Below, piece after piece: positions 1 to 7,701 of a stretch of 64,000 nt of DNA (positions within the stretch are counted from its first letter, which is position 1; every line of letters starts with the position of its first letter). The translations under genes and the position numbers were made by a program. The notes beneath the pieces were generated by a model that worked only from the letters and a program-made list of their open reading frames with translations, searched no databases and was not told the DNA's origin. Source of the DNA: Mycolicibacterium sp. MU0053 (lineage in GTDB: Bacteria; Actinomycetota; Actinomycetes; Mycobacteriales; Mycobacteriaceae); assembly GCF_963378095.1 (NCBI RefSeq), contig NZ_OY726397.1:4588001-4652000 (forward strand). Direction: 5' to 3'.

Positions 1-1032
1 ATCGAGCAGATGAAACACCTCGGCATCTACGGCCTGGCCATACCCGAGCAATACGGCGGCACCCCGGTCTCGATGCCCTGCTACGTCGAGGTCACCCAGG
101 AACTCGCGCGCGGCTGGATGAGCCTGGCCGGCGCCATGGGCGGGCACACCGTGGTCGCCAAACTGCTGACCCTGTTCGGCACCGACGACCAAAAACAGCG
201 CTACCTACCCGCGATGGCCACCGGCGAACTACGCGCCACCATGGCCCTGACCGAACCCGGCGGCGGCTCCGACCTACAAGCCATGACCACCACCGCCCGC
301 ACCGACGGCGACGACCTGGTCATCACCGGCGCCAAAACCTGGATCTCCAACGCCCGCCGCTCCGGCCTGATCGCCCTGCTGTGCAAAACCGACCCCACCG
401 CAGTTCCCAAACACAAAGGGATCTCGATCGTGCTGGCCGAACACGGCGACGGCCTCACCGTCTCCCGCGATCTACCCAAACTCGGCTACAAAGGCGTCGA
501 GTCCTGCGAGCTGGCCTTCGACAACTACCGCATCCCGGCCACCGCGATCCTCGGCGCCACCCCCGGCCACGGCTTCGCCCAAATGATGAAAGGGCTGGAA
601 ACCGGACGCATCCAGGTCGCCGCCCGCGCCCTCGGGGTGGCCACCGCCGCCCTCGAAGACGCCCTGGCCTATGCCCAACACCGCGAAAGCTTCGGCCAAC
701 CCATCTGGAAACACCAATCGGTCGGCAACTACCTCGCCGACATGGCCACCAAACTCACCGCCGCCCGCCAACTCACCCACCACGCCGCCACCCGCTACGA
801 CAGCGGCGCCCGCTGCGACATGGAAGCCGGCATGGCCAAACTCTTCGCCTCCGAAACCGCCATGGAAATCGCCCTGAACGCCGTACGCATCCACGGCGGC
901 TACGGCTACTCCACCGAATACGACGTCGAACGCTACCTACGCGACGCCCCCCTGATGATCGTCGGCGAAGGCACCAACGAAATCCAACGCAACGTCATCG
1001 CCGCACAGTTGGTCTCACGCGGAGGGCTATAG
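1..1032 (+). CDS. Acyl-CoA dehydrogenase, 5' end cut by window
   Basis: FAD-dependent acyl-CoA dehydrogenase, expected to introduce the alpha,beta double bond of an acyl-CoA. The frame is open from base 1 (first ATG at 10), and 340-343 residues are visible of a family that is usually 380-390, so the N-terminus lies outside. The middle domain shows the MALTEPGGGSD and KTWISNA signatures. The C-terminal helical domain has the GYGYSTEYDVERYLRD block and the likely catalytic Glu in IVGEGTNEIQ. Codons end almost only in C, with many CAA, AAA and GAA, which looks unlike the following genes. A GntR gene starts 2 bases after the stop, so the two are probably cotranscribed. The substrate is unknown. 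Confidence 0.93.
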   Translation: MEQMKHLGIYGLAIPEQYGGTPVSMPCYVEVTQELARGWMSLAGAMGGHTVVAKLLTLFGTDDQKQRYLPAMATGELRATMALTEPGGGSDLQAMTTTARTDGDDLVITGAKTWISNARRSGLIALLCKTDPTAVPKHKGISIVLAEHGDGLTVSRDLPKLGYKGVESCELAFDNYRIPATAILGATPGHGFAQMMKGLETGRIQVAARALGVATAALEDALAYAQHRESFGQPIWKHQSVGNYLADMATKLTAARQLTHHAATRYDSGARCDMEAGMAKLFASETAMEIALNAVRIHGGYGYSTEYDVERYLRDAPLMIVGEGTNEIQRNVIAAQLVSRGGL

Positions 1033-1034
1033 CC

Positions 1035-1763
1035 GTGCGTCCAGCGCCCGCCTACCAGGTCCTGAGTCGGCAGCTGCGCGATGAGATCGCGGCCGGCCGG
1101 TACCGGGACGGCGCGCGCCTGCCCACCGAGTCGGAACTGGTGGAGCGCCACGGCGTCAGCCGGCAGACCGTGCGGCGGGCGTTCCAGGATCTGGTCGCCG
1201 AGGGCGTGGTGTACCGGGTCCCGGGCCGCGGCACCTACGCCGACGAGTCCGCCGTGCGGTATCTGCGCCAACTCGGCTCGATCGAAGACCTGATGAGCCT
1301 GTCCGAGGACACCACGATGGAGGTGCTGCGCGGATTGGCGCGCCGCGTCGACGTCGATGCGGCCAGCCGGCTGCGCCTCGACGACGACGTCGTCTACACC
1401 GTCGTGTTCCGGCGACTGCACGGCGGGATCCCATTCGTCCTGACCCGGGTGCACCTGGTCGAGGACGTCGCGGCCGCGGTGCTCGACGCACCGGAGCTCG
1501 CCACGGGCGCGGTGAGCCCGCACACCATCATCGGTCTGCTGGAACCGCAGCTGCGCTACCCGATTACCGAGGCGGCGCAGTCGATCACGGTCGCGGCCGC
1601 CGATGCCGAGGTGGCCGCCGCGGTGGGCTGCGAACTGGGGCATCCGATGTTGCGGGTGGATCGGCTGTATTCGGACTCCACCGGCAACCCCGTCGAACTG
1701 TCCGTCAGCCACTTCCTGCCCGAGCAGTACACCTACCGGGTGACGTTGCGCCGCTCTCAGTGA
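1035..1763 (+). CDS. GntR-family regulator with UTRA effector domain
   Basis: Transcriptional regulator of 242 residues. An N-terminal winged helix (about residues 5-70, with PTESELVERHGVSRQTVRRA as recognition segment) is followed by a UTRA ligand-binding domain (about 90-235, ending in the typical LSVSHFLPEQYTYRV strand). The GTG start at 1035 gives the right N-terminus just before the HTH, although the frame is open far upstream inside the dehydrogenase. It follows the acyl-CoA dehydrogenase by 2 bases and likely senses an acyl or related metabolite and controls this locus. That role is inference. The stop codon lies inside palindromic element A. Confidence 0.9.
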   Translation: MRPAPAYQVLSRQLRDEIAAGRYRDGARLPTESELVERHGVSRQTVRRAFQDLVAEGVVYRVPGRGTYADESAVRYLRQLGSIEDLMSLSEDTTMEVLRGLARRVDVDAASRLRLDDDVVYTVVFRRLHGGIPFVLTRVHLVEDVAAAVLDAPELATGAVSPHTIIGLLEPQLRYPITEAAQSITVAAADAEVAAAVGCELGHPMLRVDRLYSDSTGNPVELSVSHFLPEQYTYRVTLRRSQ

Positions 1764-1809
1764 TTTCGGTGCGCCTGGGGGCGCTCAGCGCGTCTCAGCG
1801 CACCGAAAT
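1759..1809. repeat. Palindromic element A (inverted partner of element B)
   Basis: A 51-bp element with 12-bp perfect arms (1763-1774 and 1798-1809, ATTTCGGTGCGC and its complement) and a 23-nt centre. It carries the TGA of the GntR gene at one end and the TGA of the DUF559 gene inside. The same element occurs in opposite orientation at 2684-2734, with the same arm length and the same 23-nt centre and about four differences. It could act as a bidirectional terminator or be a REP-like element. Confidence 0.85.
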
Positions 1810-2637
1810 GGCCCGGCGAATCTCGGCGATCACGCGCTCGGGCCGTTCGATCAGATCCCACCAGGTGAATCGCAGCACCTGCCACCCGCGTAACACCAGG
1901 AAGTTCTGCCGACTCCGATCCGCCACGAACTCCTCGACACCGCTGTGGAAGGCGAAGCCGTCGATCTCGATGGCCACCTTGGGTTCGGGGAATGCGAAGT
2001 CAACGAAGAACGGCCCCACCGGAAAGTTGGCCGCCCATCCGGTGATCGCGGCGTTCTGCAGTAGCCGCACCACGATCCGTTCGGCCTTTGACCGACTTCC
2101 GTCGTCGGCCGCGAGCAAGTTGATCCGCGCCCGCGGCGCGCCGTAGCGACCCTTGTTCCGCACGTGCGTGCGCCAGAGCTGCTCCAGTTCCGCTTGACCT
2201 TGCAGCGCGCGGTCGAGCACGCGTGCCGAGTTCTCCACCGCCGTCAGTGGCAGCGAGGTCACGCGCAGTCCCCGGCGTTCGACAATGTCCTTGGCGCACA
2301 GGTCACGTCGACGGATGCGGGTGCCGGGATGCTTTCTGCTGTGGGCGGTCCTGGGCAGGGTGACGTCGACGACGTCGGGTACCGATGTGCTCAGATCGTG
2401 CCACCAGGCGGCGGCCGCCCCGCTGGCCACCGCATCGGCGCCGTGGCCCCACACCGCGGCCCGGATTCGTGCCGCAGCGGTGAAGGGCCGATCGTCGGCG
2501 AAGTACACGCCGCGCGCAACGCGGCGCCATCTCCCCGACTGCACGCGGCGCCGCACCGCGTCCTTGCTCAACCCTGCCTCCCGGGCTTGGGCCAACGTGA
2601 TGACACCGTCATGGCTTCGAAGTAGGTGGTCTTCCAT
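1795..2637 (-). CDS. DUF559 endonuclease-like protein with AbiEi-type N-terminus
   Basis: Protein of 280 residues. The N-terminal 60 or so residues (LRSHDGVITLAQAREAGLSK onward) resemble the winged helix of AbiEi-type antitoxins. The C-terminal 100 residues are a DUF559 domain, a PD-(D/E)XK fold related to very-short-patch-repair (Vsr) nucleases, with the likely metal-binding segment VAIEIDGFAFHSG and the closing FRVLRF-like strand (QVLRFTWWDLIERPERV). Such proteins are common and multi-copy in actinobacteria; their role is not established. ATG 2637 was chosen because it begins the recognisable domain; the frame is open further upstream without coding character. The gene is bracketed on both sides by inverted palindromic elements. 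Confidence 0.85.
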   Translation of the reverse strand: MEDHLLRSHDGVITLAQAREAGLSKDAVRRRVQSGRWRRVARGVYFADDRPFTAAARIRAAVWGHGADAVASGAAAAWWHDLSTSVPDVVDVTLPRTAHSRKHPGTRIRRRDLCAKDIVERRGLRVTSLPLTAVENSARVLDRALQGQAELEQLWRTHVRNKGRYGAPRARINLLAADDGSRSKAERIVVRLLQNAAITGWAANFPVGPFFVDFAFPEPKVAIEIDGFAFHSGVEEFVADRSRQNFLVLRGWQVLRFTWWDLIERPERVIAEIRRAISVR

Positions 2638-2683
2638 GCCTACTTTTGACGGCAGCCGCGCCGTTTTGGTTCCGTTTCCGGCG

Positions 2684-2734
2684 ATTTCGGTGCGCTGGGA
2701 GGCGCGTAGCGCCCCCAGGCGCACCGAAATCACT
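2684..2734. repeat. Palindromic element B (inverted copy of element A)
   Basis: Element of 51 bp with 12-bp perfect arms at 2684-2695 and 2719-2730 and a 23-nt centre. Read on the minus strand it matches element A (1759-1809) except for about four positions in the centre. It contains the stop codon of the enoyl-CoA hydratase gene and lies about 46 bases upstream of the DUF559 start. The two copies enclose the DUF559 gene as an inverted pair. Confidence 0.85.
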
Positions 2735-3668
2735 CGATGGCGTCGACGAGGCCCCACCGCAGCGCGGTCGACGGGTCGATCGTCGCGCCGGAGAGCACCA
2801 GATAGGCCGTGCGCCACCGCCCGATGCGACGGGTGATGCTCACGGTGCCGCCCGCGCCCGGGATCAACCCCAGCGCCAGCTCCGGCAGCCCCAGCACCGC
2901 GTCGGGGGCGCACACCACTTCACCGCAGAAGGCGGCCATCTCTAGCCCGCTGCCCAGCACCTGGCCGTGCACCTCGGCACGGCAGGCCCGTCCGAGGCGG
3001 CGGGTCACCGCGTCCAGCGCCAGCGCCGGGCTGTACCGGGTGCGGGCCAGATGCGCCGAGGACGGATTCTCGAAGCTACCGAACTCGGCCAGATCCCCTC
3101 CGCTGCAGAATGATCGGCCGTTGCCGCCCAGCACCACCGCGTCGATGTCGGTGTCGAGCAGCGCCACCTCCAGCGCCTCCAGCAAGGCGGCGCGGGCGTC
3201 GGTGCTGAACGCGTTGTGCCGCTGCGGGCGGTTGAACCGGATGTGTAGCGTGGCGCCGTCGCGGTGCGCGACCACCGGGTCGGGCAGCGCGGGCACCGTC
3301 GCCGGTCCGCGTTCGGCGAGCCACCGGGCGAACTCCGGGCCCGACTGCAGCGTCGAATACGCCAGCGATTCGGTGATCACGCCGGGAAACGCCGGCGCGT
3401 CCACGTCCAGGGCACGCAGCACGTCGTCGCAGACCGCGGCGGCCTGCGGCCACGTCGCGACGCGTTGTGACAACTCGGCCAGCGCGTCCGGCACCGACGG
3501 CACGGTCACGATCCGCCGATCCTCGACCACCGCCTCGGTGAGCGCGAAAGTCGCCCGTGTCAACCAGAATTCGGCATCGGCGGCGGCGGGGTCGCCGACG
3601 GCGATCAGCACGTCCGGCGGTCCTGGCGGCGTCGGCGCGGGCGGTTCCGCCAGGTCGACGACGCGCAC
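2730..3668 (-). CDS. Enoyl-CoA hydratase/isomerase family protein
   Basis: Crotonase-superfamily protein of 312 residues, expected to hydrate or isomerise an enoyl-CoA. About 95 N-terminal residues precede the crotonase core and look like a poorly conserved extension. The core shows the FNRPQRHNAFS start, the oxyanion-hole segment NGRSFCSGGDLAEF, the GSGLEMAAFC helix and the LPELALGLIPGAGGT block carrying the usual acidic residue. The GTG start at 3668 overlaps the TAG of the upstream FadD gene by one base (TAGTG), which indicates translational coupling and a shared role in acyl-CoA metabolism. Confidence 0.9.
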   Translation of the reverse strand: MRVVDLAEPPAPTPPGPPDVLIAVGDPAAADAEFWLTRATFALTEAVVEDRRIVTVPSVPDALAELSQRVATWPQAAAVCDDVLRALDVDAPAFPGVITESLAYSTLQSGPEFARWLAERGPATVPALPDPVVAHRDGATLHIRFNRPQRHNAFSTDARAALLEALEVALLDTDIDAVVLGGNGRSFCSGGDLAEFGSFENPSSAHLARTRYSPALALDAVTRRLGRACRAEVHGQVLGSGLEMAAFCGEVVCAPDAVLGLPELALGLIPGAGGTVSITRRIGRWRTAYLVLSGATIDPSTALRWGLVDAIE

Positions 3669-5185
3669 TAGGACCCGTACTTCTCGATCAGGCTCTGCTT
3701 GTAAAGCTTGCCGGTGTCGGTGCGCGGCAACTGGGCCTCGAAGGAAATGGTGCGCGGACACTTGTAGTGCGCCAGCCGGTCCCGCAGCCATCCCAGCAGT
3801 TCCTCGCCGAACTCCGCGGTGGCGTCGGCCGGGTCGACGGTTTGCACCACGGCCTTGACGGCCTCGCCCATGTCGGGGTGCGGGATGCCGAACACCGCGG
3901 CGTCCATCACCTTCGGGTGGGTGACGAGCATATTCTCGGCCTCCTGCGGGTAGATGTTGACCCCGCCGGAGATGATCATGTGGTGGCGGCGGTCGGTCAG
4001 ATACAGGTAGCCGTCCTCGTCGACATAGCCGATGTCGCCCACCGTTTTCCAGCCGTGGGAGTCCCGCGAGGCGGCGGTCTTCTCGGCGTCGTTGAGGTAC
4101 TCGAAGTCGAAGCCGCCCTCGAAGTACACCTCGCCGGCCTGCCCCGGCGGCAACTCGTTGCCGTCCTCGTCGAGGATGTGCACCGCGGCCAGCATCGGCT
4201 TGCCCACCGAACCCGGGTGCTGGAGCCACTCTTCGGCCGTGATCAGCGTGGCCCCGATGGCCTCGGACGAGGCGTAGTACTCGTCGACGATCGGGCCCCA
4301 CCAGTCGATCATCTGCTTCTTGATGTCCACCGGGCACGGCGCGGCCGCGTGCATGACCCGCTGTAACGACGACACGTCATACGAATTGCGCACGTCCTCA
4401 GGCAGTTTCAGCATGCGGGTGAACATCGCGGGTACGAACTGACCGTGGGTGACCCGGTACTTCTGGATCGCGTCGAGGCAGCCCTCGGCGTCGAACTTCT
4501 CCATCACCACGGTGGTGATACTGGCGGCCTGGATCTGCATGGACCACACCGACGGCGCGGTGTGATAGAGCGGGGCCGGACTCAGGTACACCGCGTCCGG
4601 GGTCATCCAGAAGCCGATCAACCCGGCCATCATGCCGGGCTCCTCGGACGGGGGCACGTGCGGCAGGGGTCGCTTGATGCCCTTGGGCCGGCCGGTGGTG
4701 CCCGATGAGTACTGCAGCAGATCGCCCTCGATCTCGTCGTCGATCGGGGTGTCCGGCAGGTCGGCGACGGCCTCGGGGTAACGCTGCCAGCCGTCCAGGT
4801 CGCCGTCGGCGATCAGCAGCACCTCGGGCAACCCGTTCGGCAGTTCGGCGCTCAGGCCCGCGAGCGTGTCCCGCAGCGCGGCCGAGCCGATGATCGCCGA
4901 TGCGCCGCAGTTGTCGACGATGTAGGCCGCCTCGGCGGCGGTCAGGTGCGTGTTGATCGGCACGTAGTACAAACCGCTGCGCCGCGCACCCCACATGACG
5001 GCATGCATGTGCTGGTTGTTCTCCATCAGGATCGCGACGGAGTCGCCCTCCTTGAGGCCGTTGGCCCGGAAGAAATGCGCGAGCCGATTGGCCCGGGCCT
5101 CGAGCTCGGCGAAGCTCAGAACGGTCCCGGAGGGATACATCACAATGGCAGGTTTGTCGGCGCCGACATGCTCACGGATCTGCAT
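3668..5185 (-). CDS. Acyl-CoA synthetase (FadD4-like AMP-dependent ligase)
   Basis: ANL-superfamily ligase of 505 residues that activates a fatty or aromatic acid as acyl-AMP and then acyl-CoA. The P-loop-like motif YSSGTTGRPKG, the GWKTVGDIGYVDEDGYLYLTD hinge region and the C-terminal RTDTGKLYKQSL lysine motif are all intact. In M. tuberculosis fadD4 and fadE3 lie close to pckA, so by position this is probably the FadD4 counterpart. It starts at ATG 5185 and is coupled to the following enoyl-CoA hydratase. The divergent mechanosensitive channel gene starts 139 bases away. Confidence 0.9.
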   Translation of the reverse strand: MQIREHVGADKPAIVMYPSGTVLSFAELEARANRLAHFFRANGLKEGDSVAILMENNQHMHAVMWGARRSGLYYVPINTHLTAAEAAYIVDNCGASAIIGSAALRDTLAGLSAELPNGLPEVLLIADGDLDGWQRYPEAVADLPDTPIDDEIEGDLLQYSSGTTGRPKGIKRPLPHVPPSEEPGMMAGLIGFWMTPDAVYLSPAPLYHTAPSVWSMQIQAASITTVVMEKFDAEGCLDAIQKYRVTHGQFVPAMFTRMLKLPEDVRNSYDVSSLQRVMHAAAPCPVDIKKQMIDWWGPIVDEYYASSEAIGATLITAEEWLQHPGSVGKPMLAAVHILDEDGNELPPGQAGEVYFEGGFDFEYLNDAEKTAASRDSHGWKTVGDIGYVDEDGYLYLTDRRHHMIISGGVNIYPQEAENMLVTHPKVMDAAVFGIPHPDMGEAVKAVVQTVDPADATAEFGEELLGWLRDRLAHYKCPRTISFEAQLPRTDTGKLYKQSLIEKYGS

Positions 5186-5324
5186 GGGGTGACTCTACGA
5201 TGCGGACCAGTTGACGGGTGTCAAGAGGGTCGGTTTTTCGGATGCTCTAGATTCATCGGCGCACAAGTGGGTAAGCAACCCCCGCGCTCCGCGCGAACCC
5301 CGCCAAACCAACCCGAAAGCAGTC

Positions 5325-6512
5325 ATGCCTGAGGAGTCCACAATCGAGTCCGCCACAGATCTCGCCTTCACACTGGCCTGGGTGGCCGGGGCCGTGGTCG
5401 CCACCTACTTTCTCGGCGTCGCGCTGTCCTGGGTAGTGCAGCGCATCGGCCGGCGCAGCGCGGTGGTCCGCGCCATCGAGGTGCTGACCCGGATGCCGGT
5501 GCGCACCCTGTTCATGCTGATCGCTGCGACCATCGCACTGGGCCGGACCTCCGATCCCGACGCGTCCTGGCGCAGCGCGGCCGACCACACCCTGCGGGTC
5601 CTGATGATCGCCGCTGTGACCTGGCTGATCGCCAACCTCGTGCGGCTCGCCGAGCGACGGATGATCGCCCGCTTCGCCGGCGGCGCCACCGGCCTCACCG
5701 ACGCCGACGTGCACCGCCGCAAGGTGCAGACCCAGTTGACGGTGCTGCGCCGGCTGGCCGTGGCCATCGTGGTCCTGCTGGGCATCGCCGCCGCACTGAT
5801 GACGTTCCCGGCCTTCGCCGATATCGGCACCACGCTGTTCGCCTCCGCCGGTGTGTTGTCGGTGGTGGCCGGTCTGGCCGCCCAAACCTCGCTGGGCGCG
5901 GTCTTCGCCGGGCTGCAGATCGCCTTCACCGACGCGATCAAGGTCGGCGACGTCGTCGTCATCGAGAAGGAATGGGGCCGGATCGAGGAGATCACCCTGA
6001 CCTACGTGGTGGTCACCATCTGGGACGAGCGCCGCCTCATCCTGCCGTGCACGTACTTCACCACCACCCCCTTCGAGAACTGGACGCGCAACGCCACCGA
6101 GGTGATGGGCATCGTGGAACTCGACGTGGACTTCACCGTCCCGCTCGAGGAAATGCGCGCCGAACTCAAACGGATTCTGGCCGCCAACGAACACCTATGG
6201 GACGAGCGCCTCGGCGTCCTGGAGGTCACCAGCGCCATCAACGGTCACGTCCGCGTCTGGATCACCGTCAGTGCGCCGAATTCCAGTGCGCTGTGGGGGC
6301 TGCGGTGCGCGGTCCGCGAGGCGATGATCAATTGGCTGCAGCGCCGCGAGTCGGCCCTGCCGCGCTGGCGCTTCGAACCGGCACCCGCCCCGGAGCCTGA
6401 CCACCGGCCCGTACCGCCCAGTTCCCGAGTGGCCAGCGAGGGCGTGTTCACCGGCAGCGAGGAGGCCGAGGAACGGGCCCGGGCCTTCGAAGGAGAAGAC
6501 GAGCGGGTCTGA
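5325..6512 (+). CDS. Small-conductance mechanosensitive channel (MscS family)
   Basis: Membrane protein of 395 residues with several N-terminal transmembrane segments (about residues 12-35, 60-80, 90-110 and 135-160). The pore-lining helix and beta domain follow (GVLSVVAGLAAQTSLGAVFA, then DAIKVGDVVVIEKEWGRIEEI), then the FTTTPFENWTRN segment typical of MscS-like proteins. The C-terminal 50 residues are charged and likely disordered. It should release solutes on osmotic downshock. ATG 5325 begins the protein just before the first helix; earlier in-frame starts add a non-hydrophobic, low-quality extension. Confidence 0.9.
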   Translation: MPEESTIESATDLAFTLAWVAGAVVATYFLGVALSWVVQRIGRRSAVVRAIEVLTRMPVRTLFMLIAATIALGRTSDPDASWRSAADHTLRVLMIAAVTWLIANLVRLAERRMIARFAGGATGLTDADVHRRKVQTQLTVLRRLAVAIVVLLGIAAALMTFPAFADIGTTLFASAGVLSVVAGLAAQTSLGAVFAGLQIAFTDAIKVGDVVVIEKEWGRIEEITLTYVVVTIWDERRLILPCTYFTTTPFENWTRNATEVMGIVELDVDFTVPLEEMRAELKRILAANEHLWDERLGVLEVTSAINGHVRVWITVSAPNSSALWGLRCAVREAMINWLQRRESALPRWRFEPAPAPEPDHRPVPPSSRVASEGVFTGSEEAEERARAFEGEDERV

Positions 6513-6642
6513 TCCGCGGTCGGCCGCAGCTGGCCCGGGATACCCTGCGAGTACGTCCGGTTCCAGCAGAGGAGCAACGATCACCTCGCAGCATCTCCGC
6601 GGCGACGCCTCGCACGATCACCGGCTCCGGTGTCTGAGTCTG

Positions 6643-7287
6643 GTGCCACTGTTCGCGACGCTTTCGGTCGACGACCGACAGCGGGTGGCCGAGGCGGCGT
6701 TCACCCGGCGGTACGAGCGCGGCGAGCACGTGTTCCAGCCCGGGGACCAGCCGGGCCTGTACATCGTCCATGTCGGACGGGTCAAGGTGTACCGGCTGCC
6801 CGAATCCGGCACTGAACAACTGATCCGCATCCTGGGGCCCGGTGAATTCCTCGGCGAAGCCGCGGTGCTCGGCGACATCCCGGTGGACCACTTCGCGGTG
6901 GCCCTCGACCGCACCGAGGTGTGCTCGATCGACCGGCGCAGCATCCTGGACGTGCTGGCCGAACGGCCCACGGTCGCGGTGACGATGCTGCAGACCGTCT
7001 CTCATCGGCTGTCGGAGGCCGAGCAGATGGTGTCGTCGCTGACCGGGCGTTCGGTCGAGCAGCGCCTGGTCGGAGAGCTGCTGCGGTTGGCGCATGAGTC
7101 CGGGTCGGCACAGTTTCAGTTGCCGTCCACCAAGAAGGACCTCGCCTCCTATCTGGGCACCACGGCCGAAACGTTGAGCCGTCGCCTGTCATCGCTGCAG
7201 GACACCGGAGCCATCCGGCTCGGTCCTGGGCGGTTCGTGGAGATCCTTGATGAGCAGGCGCTGCGTTCCGGTGCGCTTTCCGGCTGA
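6643..7287 (+). CDS. Crp/Fnr-family regulator (N-terminus uncertain)
   Basis: Cyclic-nucleotide-binding-fold sensor domain (GLYIVHVGRVKVYRL to FLGEAAVLGD) followed by a dimer helix and a Crp-type HTH (TKKDLASYLGTTAETLSRRL). The GTG at 6643 is the first conventional start, but family members begin some 20 residues before VPLF. In-frame sequence back to 6580 (including Cys before LSLVPLF) looks genuine. A strong AGAGGAG sits 5 bases before an ATC codon at 6580, so an unusual ATC start is possible. Only two cysteines are seen in the extended protein, so it is not a four-cysteine 4Fe-4S FNR. An FNR-type box upstream of the DUF6448 gene is its likely target. Its 3' end overlaps the convergent peptidase gene by 99 bases. 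Confidence 0.88.
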   Translation: MPLFATLSVDDRQRVAEAAFTRRYERGEHVFQPGDQPGLYIVHVGRVKVYRLPESGTEQLIRILGPGEFLGEAAVLGDIPVDHFAVALDRTEVCSIDRRSILDVLAERPTVAVTMLQTVSHRLSEAEQMVSSLTGRSVEQRLVGELLRLAHESGSAQFQLPSTKKDLASYLGTTAETLSRRLSSLQDTGAIRLGPGRFVEILDEQALRSGALSG

Positions 7288-7698
7288 CCGGCGGGGAAAG
7301 CCGCGAACGACCCGGCCGCGGATCGCGGCGATCGGCAGGAACGGCCTGTCCCAGTGCCGGCTGTCGTTGGAGTACGCCCGATTGTCACCGAGCAGGTAGA
7401 CCTGGCCGTCGGGAACGGTCGTACCGCCGAGCCGGTCCCCCGGCAGCCCCGCCACCCGCTTGACCAGCGTGCGGTTGAGTTCGGTGCTGTCGATCACCAC
7501 CACGTGGCCGCGGCGGATGCGGTGCTTTCGGCGCCGCACGACGGTGAACACCCATTGCCCGGGTCGCAGCGTCGGCCACATCGACCACGACTCCACCCGG
7601 GTGACGAAGAACAGCTGGCGGCGCAGCAGCATCGCCACCGCCGCAGCGAGTGCGACGGTGGCGATGGCCGCCAGCGATGCAGCCAGGATTCCGGTCAT
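7189..7698 (-). CDS. S26-family signal peptidase, SodX-like
   Basis: Membrane-anchored serine protease of 169 residues. There is one N-terminal transmembrane helix (about 5-25), the nucleophile Ser39 in SWSMWPTLRPG, the general base Lys80 in TLVKRVAGLPGD, and box E GDNRAYSNDSRHW. It starts 3 bases after the DUF6448 gene and is surely cotranscribed with it. Small S26 peptidases of this type mature Ni superoxide dismutase by exposing its N-terminal His-Cys. The DUF6448 precursor has an Ala-Ser-Ala/His-Cys-Asp junction that would suit the same chemistry. That substrate assignment is inference. The last 99 bases overlap the 3' end of the convergent regulator gene, which is unusual. Confidence 0.85.
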   Translation of the reverse strand: MTGILAASLAAIATVALAAAVAMLLRRQLFFVTRVESWSMWPTLRPGQWVFTVVRRRKHRIRRGHVVVIDSTELNRTLVKRVAGLPGDRLGGTTVPDGQVYLLGDNRAYSNDSRHWDRPFLPIAAIRGRVVRGFPRRSAGKRTGTQRLLIKDLHEPPRTEPDGSGVLQR

Positions 7699-7701
7699 GG
7701 C

